A stretch of DNA of 64,000 bases, from positions 1,288,310-1,352,309 of the forward strand of contig NZ_LT608315.1 in the NCBI RefSeq assembly GCF_900095825.1, in the 5' to 3' direction. Position numbers and translations under genes: made by a program. The notes beneath the pieces were generated by a model that was not told the DNA's origin, searched no databases, and worked only from the letters and a program-made list of their open reading frames with translations. This DNA is from Acidaminococcus massiliensis (GTDB lineage: Bacteria; Bacillota; Negativicutes; Acidaminococcales; Acidaminococcaceae). The first letter of the stretch is position 1; each line of letters begins with the position of its first letter. Below, one piece after another: positions 46,773-56,270 of the stretch.

Positions 46773-47783
46773 ATGAGTAAACCAGCAGTAGGCTTTCTGG
46801 GCATGGGGTATTATGTGCCGGAAAAAGTGCTGACCAATTCTGATTTGGAAAAAATGGTGGATACCAGCGATGAATGGATCGTGGAACGGACCGGGATCCG
46901 GGAACGGCATATCGCTGCTCCGGAACAGGCGACTTCTGATCTGGCCTTCATTGCTGCCCAGCGGGCACTGGAAGACGCTGGAATCAGGGCGGAAGACCTG
47001 GATCTGATCGTAGTGGGGACGGAATCTCCGGATATGAAATTCCCTTCCGTGGCCTGTATCCTCCAGGATAAGCTGGGGGCTGCCCACGCGGCAGCCTTCG
47101 ACCTGGCTGCCGGCTGCTCCGGTTTCGTCTATGCCTGCGGCATTGCCAGCCAGACCATCTTCAGCGGACTGTACAAACATGTGCTGGTGGTGGGAGCGGA
47201 AACCCTGTCCCGGATCCTCAACTGGCAGGATCGGAACACTTGTATCCTCTTCGGGGATGGGGCCGGTGCCGCTGTACTGGGACCGGTGGAAGAAGGCTAT
47301 GGTATCCTGTCCGTCGACCTGGGAGCCAATGGAGCCGGGGGCCAGTATCTGACCATGCCGGCCGGGGGATCCCGGAAGCCGGCCACCCATGAGACGGTGG
47401 ATGCCCATGAACACTGCATCCACATGGTAGGGAAAGAAGTGTTCAAATTCGCCGTAAAGGTCATGGGGCACAGCGCCCTGGCCGCCTTGGAAAAAGCTGG
47501 GATGGGCAAGGAGGACATCGATCTTTTGATCCCCCACCAGGCCAACCAGCGGATCATCGATTCCGCGGCCAAACGGCTGAAACTCTCTACGGATAAGATT
47601 TTCGTGAACTTGGAAAAATACGCCAATACGTCGGCGGCTTCGGTGCCCATCGCCCTGTGCCAGGCACGGGATGCCGGCCGGCTGCATAAAGGGGAGAACG
47701 TGGTGATGGTGGGCTTCGGCGCCGGCCTGACCTATGGGTCTCTGGTAGTGAAATGGCAAAAAGATGAGGAGGCCAGAGCATGA
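46773..47783 (+). CDS. fabH: 3-oxoacyl-ACP synthase III FabH
   Basis: This 336-residue condensing enzyme starts fatty acid synthesis by joining acetyl-CoA (or a branched primer) with malonyl-ACP. The catalytic triad is clear: C115 in AAGCSGFVYA, H255 in IPHQANQRII, and Asn in KYANTSAASVP. The N-terminal TSDEWIVERTGIRERH is typical of FabH. It abuts plsX and overlaps fabD by four bases (ATGA), so it is translated in the same operon. Confidence 0.97.
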   Translation: MSKPAVGFLGMGYYVPEKVLTNSDLEKMVDTSDEWIVERTGIRERHIAAPEQATSDLAFIAAQRALEDAGIRAEDLDLIVVGTESPDMKFPSVACILQDKLGAAHAAAFDLAAGCSGFVYACGIASQTIFSGLYKHVLVVGAETLSRILNWQDRNTCILFGDGAGAAVLGPVEEGYGILSVDLGANGAGGQYLTMPAGGSRKPATHETVDAHEHCIHMVGKEVFKFAVKVMGHSALAALEKAGMGKEDIDLLIPHQANQRIIDSAAKRLKLSTDKIFVNLEKYANTSAASVPIALCQARDAGRLHKGENVVMVGFGAGLTYGSLVVKWQKDEEARA

Positions 47784-48727
47784 GTAAAATTGCTTTTGTG
47801 TTCCCGGGACAGGGGTCCCAGAGCGTCGGCATGATGAAGGAGCTGTATGACAATTATGCCTGCGTCCGTGAAGTATTCAAGGAAGCCGATGAAGCATTGG
47901 GCTTTTCCATGACCGATCTGTGCTTCAAAGGGCCGGAAGAACAGCTGCGGCTCACCTACAATACCCAGCCTGCCATCCTGACCTGCAGCATTGCGGCCAT
48001 GAAGGTGCTGAACGAGAATGGGGTGTTCCCGGCTGTGGCTGCCGGCCACAGCCTGGGCGAATATTCCGCCCTGGTCTGCGCTGGTTCCCTGAAATTCGCC
48101 GATGCAGTACGCACCGTGCGGAAACGGGGTCAGTTCATGCAGGAGGCAGTGCCGGTGGGCCAGGGGGCCATGGCGGCCATCATCGCCTTGGATGCGGACA
48201 AGATCCGGGAAATCTGTGCCCAGATCCAGGATAAACGGAACGAAGCGGTGCAGCCGGTGAACTTCAACTGCCCGGGCCAGGTGGTCATCGCCGGGGCCAC
48301 GGAAGCGGTGAAGGAGGCCTGTGATACCCTGAAGGCCGCAGGTGCCAAGCGGGCCATCCTGCTGCCGGTGAGCGCTCCTTTCCACAGCACCTTGATGCAG
48401 CCGGCGGCAGACCGCCTGAAAGAGGTACTGGATGCCATCGAAGTGGCGGATGCCAAGATCCCCGTGATCGCCAACGTCACCGTCCGTCCGGAACAGAAGG
48501 GGGACGAAATCCGCCAGGTCCTGGTGAAACAGGCTGCCAGCCCGGTGCTCTGGGAAGACAGCGTCCGGTACATGATGGAAAACGGCGTGGATACCTTCAT
48601 CGAAGTGGGCCCGGGGAAAGTCCTCACCGGGTTCGTGAAAAAAATCGACCGGTCCTTTACCGGCCAGAATGTAGAAGACCTGGCCAGTTTGGAAAAAACC
48701 CTTGCTTATTTAAAGGAGGTCAGATAA
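47780..48727 (+). CDS. fabD: Malonyl-CoA:ACP transacylase FabD
   Basis: This 315-residue enzyme transfers malonyl from CoA to ACP. It starts with [14 protein letters not shown] (the oxyanion-hole Q). The nucleophile is S91 in [10 protein letters not shown], and the catalytic His is in [11 protein letters not shown]. It overlaps fabH by four bases and is followed one base later by fabG with a GGAGG at its end. Confidence 0.97.
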   Translation: MSKIAFVFPGQGSQSVGMMKELYDNYACVREVFKEADEALGFSMTDLCFKGPEEQLRLTYNTQPAILTCSIAAMKVLNENGVFPAVAAGHSLGEYSALVCAGSLKFADAVRTVRKRGQFMQEAVPVGQGAMAAIIALDADKIREICAQIQDKRNEAVQPVNFNCPGQVVIAGATEAVKEACDTLKAAGAKRAILLPVSAPFHSTLMQPAADRLKEVLDAIEVADAKIPVIANVTVRPEQKGDEIRQVLVKQAASPVLWEDSVRYMMENGVDTFIEVGPGKVLTGFVKKIDRSFTGQNVEDLASLEKTLAYLKEVR

Positions 48728-48728
48728 A

Positions 48729-49472
48729 ATGACTTTAGCCGGGAAAGTAGCACTGGTAACGGGCGGCTCCCGCGGCATCGGCCGGGCCATCGCCCTGACT
48801 CTTGCGGAACACGGAGCAGATGTGGCCATCAACTATGCCGGGAACACGGCGGCAGCGGAAGAAGTCAAAGGGGCCATCGAAGGCATGGGCCGGAAGGCCA
48901 TCTTGGTCCAGGGCAGTGTTGCTGATACCGACGGTGTCCAGGCCATCGTGAACCAAGTGGTGAAGGAACTGGGCCGTCTGGATATCCTGATCAACAATGC
49001 AGGAATCACCCGGGACGGTCTCCTGATGCGCATGAAGGAAGCGGATTGGGATGCAGTCCTGGAAACCAACCTGAAAGGTGTGTACAATTGTTCCAAGGCT
49101 GTGATGCGGACCATGATGAAGCAGAAAAGCGGCCGGATCGTGAATATGGCGTCCGTGGTGGGCGAAATGGGCAATGCCGGTCAGGCCAATTATGCGGCTG
49201 CCAAAGCCGGTGTCATCGGTTTCACCAAGAGCCTGGCCAAGGAAGTGGCCTCCCGGGGCATCACCGTCAATGCGGTGGCTCCTGGTTTCATCGCTACTGA
49301 CATGACCAGTGTCCTCACGGACGAACAGAAGGCTGAAATGGCGCGGACCATCCCTCTGGGACGGGCGGGCCAGCCTCAGGATGTTGCCAATGCAGTCTTA
49401 TTCCTTGTGTCCGAGGAGGCTGCTTATATAACCGGCCAGGTTTTAAATGTGGACGGGGGCATGGTAATGTAG
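48729..49472 (+). CDS. fabG: 3-oxoacyl-ACP reductase FabG
   Basis: This 247-residue short-chain dehydrogenase reduces the 3-keto group with NADPH. The cofactor motif is [12 protein letters not shown] (residues 11-22). NNAG follows at 89-92. The catalytic set is S142, Y155 and K159 in [21 protein letters not shown]. Length and pattern are those of canonical FabG rather than a generic SDR, and the position between fabD and acpP supports it. Confidence 0.96.
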   Translation: MTLAGKVALVTGGSRGIGRAIALTLAEHGADVAINYAGNTAAAEEVKGAIEGMGRKAILVQGSVADTDGVQAIVNQVVKELGRLDILINNAGITRDGLLMRMKEADWDAVLETNLKGVYNCSKAVMRTMMKQKSGRIVNMASVVGEMGNAGQANYAAAKAGVIGFTKSLAKEVASRGITVNAVAPGFIATDMTSVLTDEQKAEMARTIPLGRAGQPQDVANAVLFLVSEEAAYITGQVLNVDGGMVM

Positions 49473-49512
49473 TATCATTATATGTTAGAGGATTGGAAGG
49501 AGGTGAAACGGA

Positions 49513-49755
49513 ATGAGCGAAAAAGATACTTTTGAAAAAGTAAAGGCTATCACCGTTGACCAGCTGAGCGTTGCTCCGGAAGACGTAAAGATGGACTCTA
49601 CTTTTATCGATGACTTGGGAGCTGATTCTCTGGACATTGTGGAACTGATCATGGCTTTCGAAGAGGAATTCAACACTGAAATCCCCGACGATGTTGCTGA
49701 AAAGATCCGCACTGTCAGAGACGCAGTCGAACTGTTGGATAAAGAAGGCAAATAA
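49513..49755 (+). CDS. acpP: Acyl carrier protein
   Basis: This small acidic protein of 80 residues has the phosphopantetheine site S39 in [13 protein letters not shown]. The four-helix pattern and the length are standard. AAGGAGGTGAAACG before the ATG is the strongest ribosome site of the cluster, consistent with the high level of ACP needed. A hairpin follows and may lower expression of the downstream genes relative to acpP. Confidence 0.97.
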   Translation: MSEKDTFEKVKAITVDQLSVAPEDVKMDSTFIDDLGADSLDIVELIMAFEEEFNTEIPDDVAEKIRTVRDAVELLDKEGK

Positions 49756-49770
49756 TAGCATCCCATTATT

Positions 49771-49803
49771 TTCGGAAGGTCCCTGTTACAGGGGCTTTCC
49801 GAA
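49771..49803 (+). terminator. Hairpin between acpP and fabK, possible attenuator
   Basis: TTCGGAAG...CCCTG and CAGGG...TTTCCGAA form an interrupted stem around TTA with no following T run. It could act as partial terminator or as an mRNA-stabilising 3' end for acpP. Confidence 0.45.
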
Positions 49804-49842
49804 CTTTATCCATGATCTTTTGATCTGAAATGGGGGATTTTT

Positions 49843-50796
49843 TTGAAAGTGCCAGTGCTGAAGATTGGTGAAAAAGTAGCAACTATACCTATCGTCCAAG
49901 GCGGTATGGCTATACGCTTGTCCACGGCGCGTTTGGCAGCTTCAGTGGCCAATGAAGGCGGTGTGGGTCTGATCGCTGCTTCTGGTCTGCCCTTCGATGA
50001 GCTGCGTAAGGAAATTCGCCTTGCCCGGAAATTGTCCAATGGCAAGGGAATGATTGGAATCAATGCCATGGTAGCCGCCCGGGAATTCAAGGGCCTCATT
50101 ACGACTGCGGCCCAGGAGAAAGTCGATCTGATCGTGGCCGGGGCTGGCTTTTCCAGAGATATGTTTTCTGTCGGCAAGGAATATAATGTTCCCATCGTGC
50201 CGATAGTGTCCTATGCCAAGTTGGCAAAAATCGCGGAACGGCTCGGTGCTTCTGCCGTTGTGGTGGAAGGGACTGAAGCAGGGGGCCATTTGGGGACCCA
50301 GCGTTCCATTAAAGATATCCTGCCGGAAATCCTTTCGGTGGTAAAGATCCCCGTCATTGCTGCTGGTGGCGCTGTTACCGGCAAAGATGCGGCGGAATTG
50401 CTGAAGATGGGTGCCAGTGGCGTCCAGATGGGCAGCCGGTTCGCTGCCAGTGAGGAATCCAATGGATCTCCTTTCTTAAAACAATTTTATTTGAAAATGA
50501 CCCAAGATGATGTGGTTCAGATAGATAGCCCGGTCGGTTTCAAGGGCCGTGCCGTACTGACTCCTTTTTCCAAGGCGGTGCTGGAGGGACATCCTTTGAA
50601 GCCCACCACCTGTGACAGCTGCCTGAAACACTGTTCCCGCAGCTTCTGTATCATCCGGGCGCTGACCCGGGCACAGCAGGGGGATCTGGAAACAGGGCTG
50701 GTCTTTACCGGGGCCAATATGTGGAAAATCAAAGAAATCCTTCCGGTTCATGAAATCTTTAGACGAATCAAGGAAGATTTGGACAATATTAAGTAG
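49843..50796 (+). CDS. fabK: FabK-type / nitronate monooxygenase-like flavoenzyme, probable enoyl-ACP reductase II
   Basis: This 317-residue FMN-dependent TIM-barrel enzyme starts at a TTG with GGGGG seven bases upstream; a GTG at 49849 is an alternative. Motifs are IVQGGMAI at residues 17-24, VIAAGGAVTGKDAAELLKMGASGVQMGSRF for phosphate of FMN, and EGTEAGGHLG with the catalytic His. The position between acpP and fabF and the absence of FabI nearby suggest it is the enoyl-ACP reductase. However, the C terminus has a four-cysteine group, C-D-S-C-x4-C-x4-C, more like the YrpB/nitronate monooxygenase branch than classical FabK. The reductase role is thus probable, not sure. Confidence 0.75.
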   Translation: MKVPVLKIGEKVATIPIVQGGMAIRLSTARLAASVANEGGVGLIAASGLPFDELRKEIRLARKLSNGKGMIGINAMVAAREFKGLITTAAQEKVDLIVAGAGFSRDMFSVGKEYNVPIVPIVSYAKLAKIAERLGASAVVVEGTEAGGHLGTQRSIKDILPEILSVVKIPVIAAGGAVTGKDAAELLKMGASGVQMGSRFAASEESNGSPFLKQFYLKMTQDDVVQIDSPVGFKGRAVLTPFSKAVLEGHPLKPTTCDSCLKHCSRSFCIIRALTRAQQGDLETGLVFTGANMWKIKEILPVHEIFRRIKEDLDNIK

Positions 50797-50807
50797 AGGT
50801 GATCCTG

Positions 50808-52055
50808 TTGAAACGAAGAGTGGTAGTGACCGGCCTCAGTGCGATTACGCCCATTGGTATCGGCAAAGAAGCATTCTGGAACAGCCTGATGGAAGGCAAA
50901 TCCGGTATTGGGCTGATTACCCAGTTCGATACCACTGATTTTAACTGTAAAATCGCCGGGGAAGTCAAAGACTTCGATTTTGCCGATTACGGCGACCGGA
51001 AAGAAGGCAAACGGATGGATCGGGTGACCCAGTTCGCCGTGGCCTGTGCCAAAATGGCGGTAGAAGACTCCAGCCTGGATCTGGAAAAGGAAGATGCGGA
51101 CCGGATCGGTGTGTGCGTAGGCACCGGCATCGGCGGGATCCATACTTTCCTGGATGCGGCTACGAAATTGGTGGAAAAGGGACCCAGCCGGATCAGTCCT
51201 TTCTTCATTCCCATGGAAATCCCCAATATGCCGGCAGCCCAGATTGCCATCGATCTGAAGGTGAAAGGCCCCAATACGGCCATCGTCACCGCCTGCTCTA
51301 CCGGCTCTGACTGCATCGGGGATGCGCTCCGGACCATCCAGTACGGAGATGCGGATGTGATGCTGGCCGGCGGGACGGAAGCTGCCATTTCTCCCATTGC
51401 GGTGGCCGGGTTCGATAACATGAAAGCCCTGTCCCGGGAAAATGATGCGCCGGAAAAAGCTTCTTGTCCTTTCGATAAGAAGCGCAGCGGCTTTGTCATG
51501 GGGGAAGGGGCCGGGATCCTGGTCCTGGAAGAATTGGAACACGCCAAAGCCCGTGGGGCACAGATCTATGCAGAACTGGTGGGCTACGGCCACAACAGCG
51601 ACGCCTATCATATCACCGCTCCGGATCCGGAAGGGGATATGCAGGTGAAATGCATGGAAATGGCCATCAAAGATGCAGGCCTGACGCCGGCAGACATCGA
51701 CTATGTGAATGCCCACGGCACCAGCACCCATCGGAACGACCTGAACGAAACCAACTGCTGCAAGCGGGTATTTGGTGACCGGGCCAAAGAAGTGCCCATC
51801 AGCTCCATCAAATCCATGACAGGCCATCTGTTGGGCGGTGCCGGCGGTGTAGAAGCCGTTGCCACCATCCTGACCATCAAGAACGGCATGATCCCGCCCA
51901 CCATCAACTATGAAGACGTGGATACGGAAGAAGGCCTGGATCTGGATTACGTGCCCAACGTGGCCCGGAAGGCCGATGTGAAAGTGGCTCTGTCCAATAA
52001 CTTCGGTTTCGGCGGCCACAATGCCATCCTGTGCTTCAAAAAGTACGAAGACTAA
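50808..52055 (+). CDS. fabF: 3-oxoacyl-ACP synthase II FabF
   Basis: This condensing enzyme of about 415 residues elongates acyl-ACP with malonyl-ACP. The triad is Cys in TACSTGSD (near residue 163), His in NAHGTSTHRND, and His in SMTGHLLGGAGG. The frame opens at a GTG at 50799, but AGAGGTGA is spaced for the TTG at 50808, which gives the usual MKRRVVVTGL start. It lies directly after fabK and before rnc. Confidence 0.95.
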   Translation: MKRRVVVTGLSAITPIGIGKEAFWNSLMEGKSGIGLITQFDTTDFNCKIAGEVKDFDFADYGDRKEGKRMDRVTQFAVACAKMAVEDSSLDLEKEDADRIGVCVGTGIGGIHTFLDAATKLVEKGPSRISPFFIPMEIPNMPAAQIAIDLKVKGPNTAIVTACSTGSDCIGDALRTIQYGDADVMLAGGTEAAISPIAVAGFDNMKALSRENDAPEKASCPFDKKRSGFVMGEGAGILVLEELEHAKARGAQIYAELVGYGHNSDAYHITAPDPEGDMQVKCMEMAIKDAGLTPADIDYVNAHGTSTHRNDLNETNCCKRVFGDRAKEVPISSIKSMTGHLLGGAGGVEAVATILTIKNGMIPPTINYEDVDTEEGLDLDYVPNVARKADVKVALSNNFGFGGHNAILCFKKYED

Positions 52056-52067
52056 GGGGCTTCCGTG

Positions 52068-52769
52068 ATGGAGGAACAGCGTCAGAAAGAGCTGGAAGGG
52101 CTCTGCCACCAGTTGGGCATGGTGATGGAAGACCTGCATCTGCTGGATATGGCACTGACCCATACTTCCTATGCCTATGAATCCAAGAGGAATCCCCGGC
52201 CCCAGCACAATCAGCGGCTGGAGTTCCTGGGAGATTCGGTGCTGAGCCTGGTGGTCAGCACCCATATCTATCGGCATTATCCCCAGATGGACGAAGGGGA
52301 GCTGTCCAAGCTCCGGGCTTTCCTGGTCTGTGAGGAGACCTTGGCCCAATTGGCTACGGAAATCCATCTGGGTGACCACCTGCTCCTGGGCAAAGGGGAA
52401 ATCAACCTGGATGGAGAGGAAAATCCTTCCATCCTGGCCGATGCCTTCGAAAGTGTCCTGGGAGCCTATTATCTGGACCAGGGTTTCGCAAAGGTGACGG
52501 AACTGCTGGACCGGCTGCTGATCCGCCGGATCCCGGAATTGACCGCCGACGGCATCGACAGGGACTACAAGACCCGGCTCCAGGAAGTGGCCCAGAAAGA
52601 CGGCCCAGTGGAAATCCTGTACGAACAGGTTTCCGCAGACGGTCCCAGCCATAACCGTACTTTTGTCATGCGCGTCCTGGTGAACCAGGAAGAGCGGGGC
52701 AGAGGACGGGGCAGGACCAAAAAAGAAGCCGAACAGCGCGCCGCAAGGGAAGCGCTGAGAGGGAAATAA
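52068..52769 (+). CDS. rnc: Ribonuclease III
   Basis: This 233-residue endonuclease cuts double-stranded RNA in rRNA maturation. The RNase III signature is NQRLEFLGDSVLSLVV. The second acidic site is in DAFESVLGAYYLDQG, and the double-stranded RNA binding domain is at the end (DYKTRLQEVAQKDG to KEAEQRAAREALRGK). An AAGGGG precedes; a GTG at 52065 lies just before the ATG at 52068. It ends the fab operon. The stop codon directly adjoins the left end of a degraded insertion sequence. Confidence 0.95.
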   Translation: MEEQRQKELEGLCHQLGMVMEDLHLLDMALTHTSYAYESKRNPRPQHNQRLEFLGDSVLSLVVSTHIYRHYPQMDEGELSKLRAFLVCEETLAQLATEIHLGDHLLLGKGEINLDGEENPSILADAFESVLGAYYLDQGFAKVTELLDRLLIRRIPELTADGIDRDYKTRLQEVAQKDGPVEILYEQVSADGPSHNRTFVMRVLVNQEERGRGRGRTKKEAEQRAAREALRGK

Positions 52770-52802
52770 AAGGGGCTGTGAAATAATAGCTCCATGAACA
52801 TG

Positions 52803-52842
52803 AAAAAGGACTTTCGATTCTTGCGGATCGAAAGTCCTTTTT
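52803..52842. terminator. Strong bidirectional terminator after rnc
   Basis: A perfect 16-bp stem (AAAAAGGACTTTCGAT with ATCGAAAGTCCTTTTT, eight-base loop) can end the fab-rnc transcript and shields the IS transposase. Confidence 0.8.
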
Positions 52843-52862
52843 CGTGTTAGAATTTAACTGGG

Positions 52863-54074
52863 ATGAAAAACCTAACTGTGTATTACAGTACCCTCAAACA
52901 GGGAATTTTACCAGCATTTTTTTCTGAGTGCCTGGATCTCACAGATTCGGTTTTCACGTTTGACAGATTTATGGAGGGAATCGATTTACGTAAATATCTG
53001 AGCAAACTTCCTGCTCATGAGTTGGGAAGAATCAGATATAATCCCGTCAATATGTTGAAAACGGTTCTGTTCGGGTTTATGGATGAAGGATGCATCTCTC
53101 TCAGAAAGCTGGAAGATAATTGCAAAGTCAATATCCGCTACCAATACCTTATGGACGGCAAACGCCCATCCTATTGAACCTTTGGATATTTCATCAATAT
53201 TCGAGGCCAACGCCAATAAATACTCCTGGGTCTGGAAAAAGGGTACGGAGAAATCGAGATTCCGGCTGTTTGCCAAAATCTCGGCACTCCTGAAAGAAAT
53301 CAACGGGATGCTGAGCTGTAGTGGACTGAAAGTCGAGATCAATTCGGAATATGCTCCTGAATATCTGGAAATCATCCTGAGCAAGTTTCGTAAAATCTGG
53401 AACCTGGATGAGGAAAGAGTTGTCCATGGCAAAGGGCACCATAAGAGTCCGGAACAGCGGAATTACGAGAAACTAAAAGAATATCTGAATATCCAGTAGC
53501 TGACGCAGGGTATGGTTCATTCAATAATTATCTGTACTGCAGCGAACATGGGATGGAAGCCTGTATGAAATTCCCCATGTTCCTCAAGGAAACGAAGGAC
53601 AAGAAGTATCACGAGGACCTGTTCCGTGCGGTCAATTTCAAGACGCCGGCCGATGGAGCGTTACTCTGTCCCAACGGAAAGAAGTTCAAATTCGTCTACA
53701 GGAAAAATATACGAGGCAACCAATATGGCCGTCAGGAAGAAATCTATGAATGTGAGGAATGCAGTGGCTGTCCTTATGCAGAACATTGCAAGAAAACACC
53801 TCATAACAGACGGATCAGCCTGAATCGTGAACTCACAAAAATCCATGCTGACGTCATCGGACGATTGACAGATACCCGCGGATTTCTGCTGAGAAGGAAC
53901 CGTGCGATCCAGGCAGAAGGTACTTTCGGAGTGATGAAGAACGACCGGGAGTATGACCGGATTGTCCGAAGAGGCATGGATTCAGTGAAAATGGAAGTTT
54001 TTCTGGTTTCTATTGGCTTCAACCTGTACAAATACCATGGGAAGCAGCAGGCACAAATGGATATGGCATCTTAA
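52863..54074 (+). pseudogene. IS1182-type transposase, three broken pieces
   Basis: Three consecutive frames each carry part of one transposase. The first (52863-53177) has the N-terminal domain with FMEGIDLRKYL, and MLKTVLFGFMDEGCISLRKLEDNCK. The second (about 53180-53499) has IFEANANKYSWVWKKGTEK, the segment after the first catalytic Asp, and ends EYLNIQ. The third (about 53497-54074) reads through VADAGYGSFNNYL, FKTPADGALLCPNGKKF, the C-x2-C...C cluster (CEECSGCPYAEHC) and the C-terminal AEGTFGVMKNDREYDR. Segments normally found between these pieces are missing, so at least two deletions or shifts occurred and no active enzyme is made. Confidence 0.85.
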
Positions 54075-54208
54075 ATTAAAAAAGCTGATTTTTGGGGGAA
54101 AGGGGGAAATATGCCCTTTTCCTCTTGTTTTTTACTGCCGGGAGTGAAAAGGGACAAAAAACAAGGGACTGTGAAGAAATGAATCCTCATTTCTTCACAG
54201 CACCTTTT

Positions 54209-54413
54209 GTAAAAAGGTGAGAGCAACTTTTACATTACGTATATGTTATACAAGTCCATAGGCGTTAAGGATTATGACTATATTCATCAGAAAATTGTTC
54301 AGATGATTATGAATATGATTATGAATATGATGGATAAATGGATCAATATAATTCATTAGTCAAAATAATCAGATAGAACTATAATGAAAACAGTGATGAG
54401 AGGAGGTTCTACT
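54209..54413. other. A+T-rich gap with a tiny open frame
   Basis: A 38-codon frame at 54243-54359 reads MLYKSIGVKDYDYIHQ and a Met/Ile/Asn-rich end, with no ribosome site; it may be a relic. GAGAGGAGG at its right end serves the carboxylesterase. A short direct repeat (GATTATGAATAT twice) lies near 54310. Confidence 0.3.
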
Positions 54414-56150
54414 ATGGTAAACAAGAAAAATCTGATTGTCCTTTTAACGCTTCTTTCTTTCCCTGGTTGGATGAATTCAAATCCAAGAGTTGTTTCGGCG
54501 AATCAACTCATTCAACCATCCAAAATCCAAATCAACACCAATGTACCTGCTTACACCCATACCTTGATCCAAAATACTGCAAATGGGCTTGTAAAGGGAT
54601 ACTTGGATAGAAATACTATGGTTTGGAAAGGAATACCCTATGGAACAGCAGGTAGATGGAAAGCCCCTCAGCCTCCTAAAAACTGGAAGGGAATCCTCGA
54701 TGGCACCAAACCGGGTCCAATAGCCATACAGGGAGCCATTGGGAAAACAACAGGACAAGAAGAATGTTTAAACCTTGATGTCTTCCGACCTAATACCACT
54801 GAAACCAATTTGCCTGTCTTGCTATATATCCATGGTGGAAATAACCAAACAGGCAGTTCTGCCCAGCAAAGTGCTAATTTCCAACAGCTGGCTGAAAAAG
54901 CCAATATCGTGGTGATCCCTATCAACCATCGCCTGGGGGCACTTGGTTTTAACCCTCTCCCTGCTTTGAAGGAAGGAACGGCAGAAGAAAATTCTGGAAA
55001 CTATGCTGTACTTGATTTTGTACGCAGCCTTGACTGGATTAAAGACAATATAAAGAGCTTTGGCGGTGATCCCGATAATATCACCATTTCTGGCTTTTCT
55101 GCCGGCGGCCGGGATGTAATGGCCCTCCTTATTTCACCGATTGCTAAAGGTAAATTTCAAAAAGCCATTTCTATCTCGGGCGGGATGACAGTATCAGATA
55201 TGGAATGGGCACAGAATATTTTTGCAGAGCATTTTGCTCCTCTTGTTGTAGCTGACGGTATCAAAAAGAATGAAGCAGAAGCTAAGAAATGGCTGTTAGA
55301 AAAGAATCAGGATGTGCGCAATTATTTGATGGATCTGCCGGCTGAACGGGTTGCTGCAGCATTCGGCGGGGCCAGTATCAGAATGTATAAATTCCCCCAT
55401 CTCTATCCTGATGGAGTAGTCTTGGAAAAGAAAGGATTCGATACAAAGACATATAATCAAGTTCCGCTGATGATGATTACCGGAACAAATGAATTTTCAC
55501 AGTTTGCCAAAACTGATCCTTATTTTAAACCTGCCATAGCCGATAAAACAATCTTTACCAATCCAGAACTTGCCAAAGAATATAGATTTTCAACCAAATA
55601 TGGTAGCAAACTTTATGGATTATTCAATGCCGAAGAGTCTGCCGTCAAAATGTTTGATTCCTATAAAGCAGCACCCATTTATACCATGGCAATAGCTTAT
55701 GGTGGAAATCCTCTCCTGGTAAGTAAGGAATCAGCATTCATCACGGGAGCGACTCATGGGATTTGGCGTCCCGTCATTACGGGATATCCTACAGGCGGTT
55801 TCCCTGATTATGCTTTTGCAAACAAAGGGGCTTTGGCTATGATTGCCCAGACACAAGCATATATCGGCAACTTTATGAGGACGGGGAATCCGAATGGAAA
55901 GGGACTTGTCGAATGGAAAGCCTGGACTGGGAAAAAAGAAGGGCCAGCGCAGCTGATTGTTGACGCAACAGCAGATAAGGCAGTATTTTATCAAGAGTCC
56001 CAAAGAGTTCATTATGATGATATCCTTAAAGAAATGGAAAATGACAAAACAATCAGTGAAGCTCAAAAAGAGTTCCTGATTAAAAATGTCCTCAACGAAC
56101 GTTGGTTCAGCAAAAAGCTGGATAAGCATTTTAAAAATAAGATCCATTGA
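54414..56150 (+). CDS. Exported type B carboxylesterase
   Basis: This alpha/beta hydrolase of 578 residues belongs to the carboxylesterase/cholinesterase family. A signal peptide (KKNLIVLLTLLSFPGW, with a likely cut after VVSA) sends it to the periplasm or outside. Family blocks are GYLDRNTMVWKGIPYG, EECLNLDVFRP, the oxyanion loop PVLLYIHGGNN, the nucleophile Ser in GFSAGGRD, and a C-terminal ATHGIWRPVI region that probably holds the catalytic His. An ATG at 54384 is in frame, but GAGAGGAGG fixes the ATG at 54414. It is monocistronic and less G+C rich than its neighbours. The ester substrate is unknown. Confidence 0.88.
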   Translation: MVNKKNLIVLLTLLSFPGWMNSNPRVVSANQLIQPSKIQINTNVPAYTHTLIQNTANGLVKGYLDRNTMVWKGIPYGTAGRWKAPQPPKNWKGILDGTKPGPIAIQGAIGKTTGQEECLNLDVFRPNTTETNLPVLLYIHGGNNQTGSSAQQSANFQQLAEKANIVVIPINHRLGALGFNPLPALKEGTAEENSGNYAVLDFVRSLDWIKDNIKSFGGDPDNITISGFSAGGRDVMALLISPIAKGKFQKAISISGGMTVSDMEWAQNIFAEHFAPLVVADGIKKNEAEAKKWLLEKNQDVRNYLMDLPAERVAAAFGGASIRMYKFPHLYPDGVVLEKKGFDTKTYNQVPLMMITGTNEFSQFAKTDPYFKPAIADKTIFTNPELAKEYRFSTKYGSKLYGLFNAEESAVKMFDSYKAAPIYTMAIAYGGNPLLVSKESAFITGATHGIWRPVITGYPTGGFPDYAFANKGALAMIAQTQAYIGNFMRTGNPNGKGLVEWKAWTGKKEGPAQLIVDATADKAVFYQESQRVHYDDILKEMENDKTISEAQKEFLIKNVLNERWFSKKLDKHFKNKIH

Positions 56151-56220
56151 TTGCGAAAAAATACAAAAGAGATAATATGATCTAGGATATGGAGTCATCA
56201 TCACATGGATTATGGAGCAA

Positions 56221-56267
56221 TGGACTAAAAAAAAGACTGCTGCGCGGGCAGCAGTCTTTTTTAGTCC
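56221..56267. terminator. Bidirectional terminator between the esterase and ilvE
   Basis: GACTGCTGC pairs with GCAGCAGTC around GCGG, framed by A8 and T6 and an outer TGGACT/AGTCCA pair. Confidence 0.85.
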
Positions 56268-56270
56268 AGC

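Larger units (their letters stand above)
52768..54208 (+). mobile_element. Degraded IS1182-family-like insertion sequence
   Basis: The ends carry inverted repeats of 19 bp with 16 matches: AAAAGGGGCTGTGAAATAA at 52768-52786 and, reversed, AAAAGGTGCTGTGAAGAAA at 54190-54208. Inside are a subterminal hairpin at 52803-52842, a broken transposase gene, and a 14-bp perfect hairpin at the right end (54169-54200). The left end lies on the rnc stop codon. At about 1.44 kb it is shorter than usual for the family because of internal deletions. Confidence 0.75.

Noticed and set aside
50748..52652. 634-codon minus-strand frame opposite fabF and rnc
   Set aside because: Shadow of two clear genes; no plausible protein.
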